64,000 nt of DNA from Candidatus Pantoea haifensis. Its GTDB lineage: Bacteria; Pseudomonadota; Gammaproteobacteria; Enterobacterales; Enterobacteriaceae. Where the stretch lies: NCBI GenBank assembly GCA_018842655.1, contig JAGTWN010000004.1:744001-808000 (forward strand). Reading direction: 5' to 3'. The position numbers were made by a program, and so were the translations under genes. The notes under the pieces were generated by a model that worked only from the letters and a program-made list of their open reading frames with translations, did no database searches and had not been told where the DNA came from. Shown here in pieces: positions 61,542 to 64,000 of the stretch (within the stretch, counting starts at the first letter, position 1; the number at the start of each line of letters is the position of its first letter).

Positions 61542-62414
61542 ATGAAAACTGACGCTCGCGCCCTGGCGCAACCCGTAAAAGCAGAGAGCACCGCGACCAT
61601 TATTCCACTACAGGTTTCGCCCAAAGCAGCGGCTAAACCGGCGCGTCTGCGTCCGCTGTTGCAGCGTGTCATCCCGGCGCTTAGCGGCATGCTGCTGCTC
61701 GCCCTGATCTGGCAAATCGCAGCGATGTCGAGTCAGGGTTTCCCAACCCCTTATGCCACATGGCAGGCGGCGCAGACCCTGTTTGCCGACCCGTTCTATA
61801 ACAACGGGCCTAACGATCAGGGTATTGGCTGGAACGTCATCGCCTCGTTACAGCGCGTTGCGGTTGGGTTTGGCCTGGCGGCGCTGGTGGGTATTCCGGC
61901 CGGTTTTCTGCTGGGACGCTTCACTTTCATGTCGCGCATGTTCAATCCCATCATTGCGCTGTTGCGTCCGGTGAGCCCTCTGGCATGGCTGCCGATTGGG
62001 CTGCTGCTGTTTCAGCGTGCAGAACCGGCATCCAGCTGGACCATTTTTATCTGTTCCATCTGGCCAATGATCATCAACACCGCTGAAGGCGTGCAGCGGA
62101 TTCCACAGGATTACCTCAATGTGGCGCGGGTGTTGCAACTCTCTGAATGGACGGTGATGCGCCGCATTTTACTGCCTGCCGTACTGCCAGCGGTGTTAAC
62201 CGGCGTGCGCCTTTCCATCGGTATCGCCTGGCTGGTGATTGTCGCCGCTGAAATGCTGACCGGCGGTCTGGGTATTGGCTTCTGGATCTGGAATGAGTGG
62301 AACAACCTCAACGTGGAAAACATCCTGATCGCCATCCTGATTATTGGCGTGGTGGGGCTGCTACTGGAGCAGGGCCTGATGCTACTGGTTCGTCGTTTTA
62401 GCTGGGATAAATAA
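61542..62414 (+). CDS. nasE: nitrate ABC transporter permease NasE (NrtB family)
   Basis: 290 residues with six predicted membrane helices. The N-terminal 40 residues are cytoplasmic and Ala/Pro-rich. The EAA-type loop (IINTAEGVQRIPQDYLNVARVLQLSEWTVMRRI) marks a BPD_transp_1 importer. LLRPVSPLAWLPIGLLLF and the C-terminal GFWIWNEWNNLNVENILIA are NrtB-like. It forms the nitrate channel in the inner membrane with NasD. Confidence 0.92.
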   Translation: MKTDARALAQPVKAESTATIIPLQVSPKAAAKPARLRPLLQRVIPALSGMLLLALIWQIAAMSSQGFPTPYATWQAAQTLFADPFYNNGPNDQGIGWNVIASLQRVAVGFGLAALVGIPAGFLLGRFTFMSRMFNPIIALLRPVSPLAWLPIGLLLFQRAEPASSWTIFICSIWPMIINTAEGVQRIPQDYLNVARVLQLSEWTVMRRILLPAVLPAVLTGVRLSIGIAWLVIVAAEMLTGGLGIGFWIWNEWNNLNVENILIAILIIGVVGLLLEQGLMLLVRRFSWDK

Positions 62415-62424
62415 GGGGATCGCC

Positions 62425-63210
62425 ATGCAACACATTATTCGTGTAGAGCAGGTCAGTCAGCGTTTTAACACTTCGGGCGGCGATTTCCTCGCGCTTGATA
62501 ACGTCAGCTTTGATATTCGTGAGGGCGAAACCCTGAGCCTGATCGGCCACTCCGGCTGCGGCAAATCGACGTTGCTGAATTTGATTGCCGGTTTGACCCG
62601 TCCCAGCAGCGGTGTGCTGCTGTGTGATAACCGTGAAATCACCGGCCCTGGCCCGGAACGTGCTGTGGTATTTCAAAACCATTCGCTGCTGCCGTGGTTA
62701 ACCACTTATCAGAACGTTGAGCTGGCGGTACAGCAGGTCTTCAAAGGCAAAATGAGTAAAGCTGAGATGGGTGACTGGATTGAGCACAATCTCAATCGTG
62801 TGCAGATGAGTCACGCCATGCACAAGCGCCCCAGCGAAATCTCAGGCGGCATGAAACAGCGTGTTGGCATTGCGCGCGCGCTGGCGATGAAACCGCGTGT
62901 GCTGCTGCTCGACGAACCTTTCGGGGCGCTTGATGCATTAACCCGTGCGCATTTGCAGGACAGCGTGATGCGCATTCAGCAGGAACTCAACACCACTATC
63001 GTGCTGATTACTCATGACGTGGACGAAGCGGTGCTGTTGTCGGATCGGGTACTGATGATGACCAACGGCCCGGCAGCGCAGGTGGGCGACATTCTTACCA
63101 TCGATCTACCGCGCCCACGTTCGCGCGTGGCGCTGGCAGATGATGCGCGCTACCACCATTTACGCCAGAAAATCCTGCATTTCCTCTATGAAAAACAGAC
63201 TGCGGCGTGA
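62425..63210 (+). CDS. nasD: nitrate ABC transporter ATP-binding protein NasD (NrtD family)
   Basis: 261 residues. Walker A GHSGCGKSTLLN (about 39-50), Q-loop VVFQNHSLLPWL, signature EISGGMKQRVGIARAL and Walker B LLLDEPFGALDALTR, then H-loop LITHDVDEA. It drives nitrate uptake. It lies 10 bases after nasE and 10 before the next gene. Confidence 0.94.
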   Translation: MQHIIRVEQVSQRFNTSGGDFLALDNVSFDIREGETLSLIGHSGCGKSTLLNLIAGLTRPSSGVLLCDNREITGPGPERAVVFQNHSLLPWLTTYQNVELAVQQVFKGKMSKAEMGDWIEHNLNRVQMSHAMHKRPSEISGGMKQRVGIARALAMKPRVLLLDEPFGALDALTRAHLQDSVMRIQQELNTTIVLITHDVDEAVLLSDRVLMMTNGPAAQVGDILTIDLPRPRSRVALADDARYHHLRQKILHFLYEKQTAA

Positions 63211-63220
63211 GGAGCCCACC

Positions 63221-64000
63221 ATGAAACAGCGGCTGCTGGTGATTGGCAATGGCATGGCGGGTATGCGGATGGTGGAAACGCTGCTGCAACGCGCGCCGCA
63301 GCGTTACGCCATTACGGTCATCGGGCGTGAACCGCACGGCAATTATAACCGTGTGCTGTTGTCGCCGGTGCTGGCGGGCGAAAAAGCCTTTGCCGACACG
63401 CTGATCCACGATCTTGACTGGTACCGCGACAATGGCGTCACGCTACTGGCGGGAGAAACGGTGGTGCACGTCGATCTTAGCGCACGCTGTGTGGTTACCT
63501 GTCAGCGTCAGCTTCACTGGGATCGACTGGTGTTTGCTACCGGCTCACAGCCGCGTATGCCTGACATTCCCGGCATCCGGCATTCCCACGTAAGCGGGTT
63601 ACGCAACCTGCAGGATGTGACCACGTTACAGGCGGGCAAGGGGCCGGTGGTGGTACTGGGCGGCGGGTTTCTTGGCATTGAGACTGCGGCTGCGCTGAAC
63701 AAACAGGGACGTGATGTCACGCTGGTGCATCACAAGCCCTGGCTGCTGGATCGCCAGCTGGATGCCAGGGCGGGTGATTTACTGGCAGAGCAGTTGCGTA
63801 AGCGCGGCATTGTCTGCGAACTCAACAGCGGCTTAGCCGCGATTGCAGAGCAGAGTGTGGTGCTCAGCGACGGCAGCAGCCGTCCGGCACAGCAGGTAGT
63901 GATAGCTATCGGTGTGCTGCCAGAGATTGCAGTCGCGCAGGCGGCTGGCGTGCCGTGTCAGCGCGGTATTGTGGTTGATCGACAACTGCGCACCCGGATC
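63221..64000 (+). CDS. nasC: FAD/NAD(P)-binding subunit of assimilatory nitrate or nitrite reductase (partial, NasC or NasB type)
   Basis: The first 260 residues; the gene continues past the right edge. RLLVIGNGMAGMRMVETLL is an FAD-binding Rossmann motif, NYNRVLLSPVLAGEKAF is shared by NasC and NirB-type flavoproteins, and VVVLGGGFLGIETAAAL is the NAD(P) motif. In Klebsiella the order is nasFEDCBA, which makes this NasC (electron transfer to nitrate reductase). The N-terminus alone does not separate it from the nitrite reductase large subunit NasB. ATG 63221 follows GAGGAG. Confidence 0.75.
   Translation, partial: MKQRLLVIGNGMAGMRMVETLLQRAPQRYAITVIGREPHGNYNRVLLSPVLAGEKAFADTLIHDLDWYRDNGVTLLAGETVVHVDLSARCVVTCQRQLHWDRLVFATGSQPRMPDIPGIRHSHVSGLRNLQDVTTLQAGKGPVVVLGGGFLGIETAAALNKQGRDVTLVHHKPWLLDRQLDARAGDLLAEQLRKRGIVCELNSGLAAIAEQSVVLSDGSSRPAQQVVIAIGVLPEIAVAQAAGVPCQRGIVVDRQLRTRI

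Overview
The window looks like chromosome from a plant- or environment-associated member of the Enterobacterales, most likely Erwiniaceae (Pantoea/Erwinia type). The evidence is gene order. The block ychF-pth-ychH / prs-ispE-lolB / hemA-prfA-prmC-sirB2-sirB1-kdsA / chaA / chaB-chaC follows the Escherichia coli order, as do ldcA/emtA, ycgR plus a YmgE-type protein, treA, and ghrA/ycdX-ycdY. Several accessory blocks sit between these conserved pieces. No rRNA, tRNA, insertion sequence or CRISPR array was seen.

Layout. 0-7 kb: a fragment of an unknown gene, an AT-rich GT25 glycosyltransferase, many small lipoproteins and stress-type small proteins, a GNAT acetyltransferase, a metallo-beta-lactamase-fold protein cut by an amber codon, and ldcA. 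7-18 kb: emtA, then an accessory sugar operon (SorC-type regulator, ribose-type ABC transporter with a DUF2291 lipoprotein, two-subunit transketolase, FGGY kinase, fucose/arabinose-isomerase-like protein) whose content fits D-apiose/apulose catabolism. 18-34 kb: MscS channel, ycgR, a YmgE-family protein, a TonB-dependent siderophore receptor, treA, ghrA, ycdX, ycdY, a family III CoA-transferase, an EamA exporter, a glutamine amidotransferase, a methyltransferase, an aldehyde dehydrogenase and an arylsulfotransferase-like protein. 34-49 kb: the conserved translation, LPS, haem and isoprenoid block, with a GGDEF protein where E. coli has dauA. 49-58.3 kb: a type VI secretion-like locus reduced to kinase, phosphatase, FHA protein, TagF, a short TssM, TssL-OmpA and a lipoprotein, with no tube, sheath, baseplate, ClpV or VgrG. 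58.8-64 kb: nasR and the start of a nitrate assimilation operon (nasF-E-D and a flavoprotein), preceded by a clear sigma-54 promoter, NtrC-like sites and a leader attenuator.

The T6SS-like block holds a complete threonine phosphorylation switch (PpkA, PppA, Fha) plus the inner-membrane complex without the injection machine. The sugar operon has similar AT palindromes in front of both its transport and its catabolic half, which suggests one regulator. In the nitrate block, NtrC and sigma-54 would start transcription, and NasR would release termination in the leader when nitrate is present.

A caution applies throughout. More than 30 genes or gene parts are interrupted by what look like single-base shifts, nearly all a missing base in a short homopolymer, and these include essential genes (pth, ispE, kdsA). 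I read these as base-calling or assembly errors and give the reconstructed gene spans, naming the shift position in each entry.
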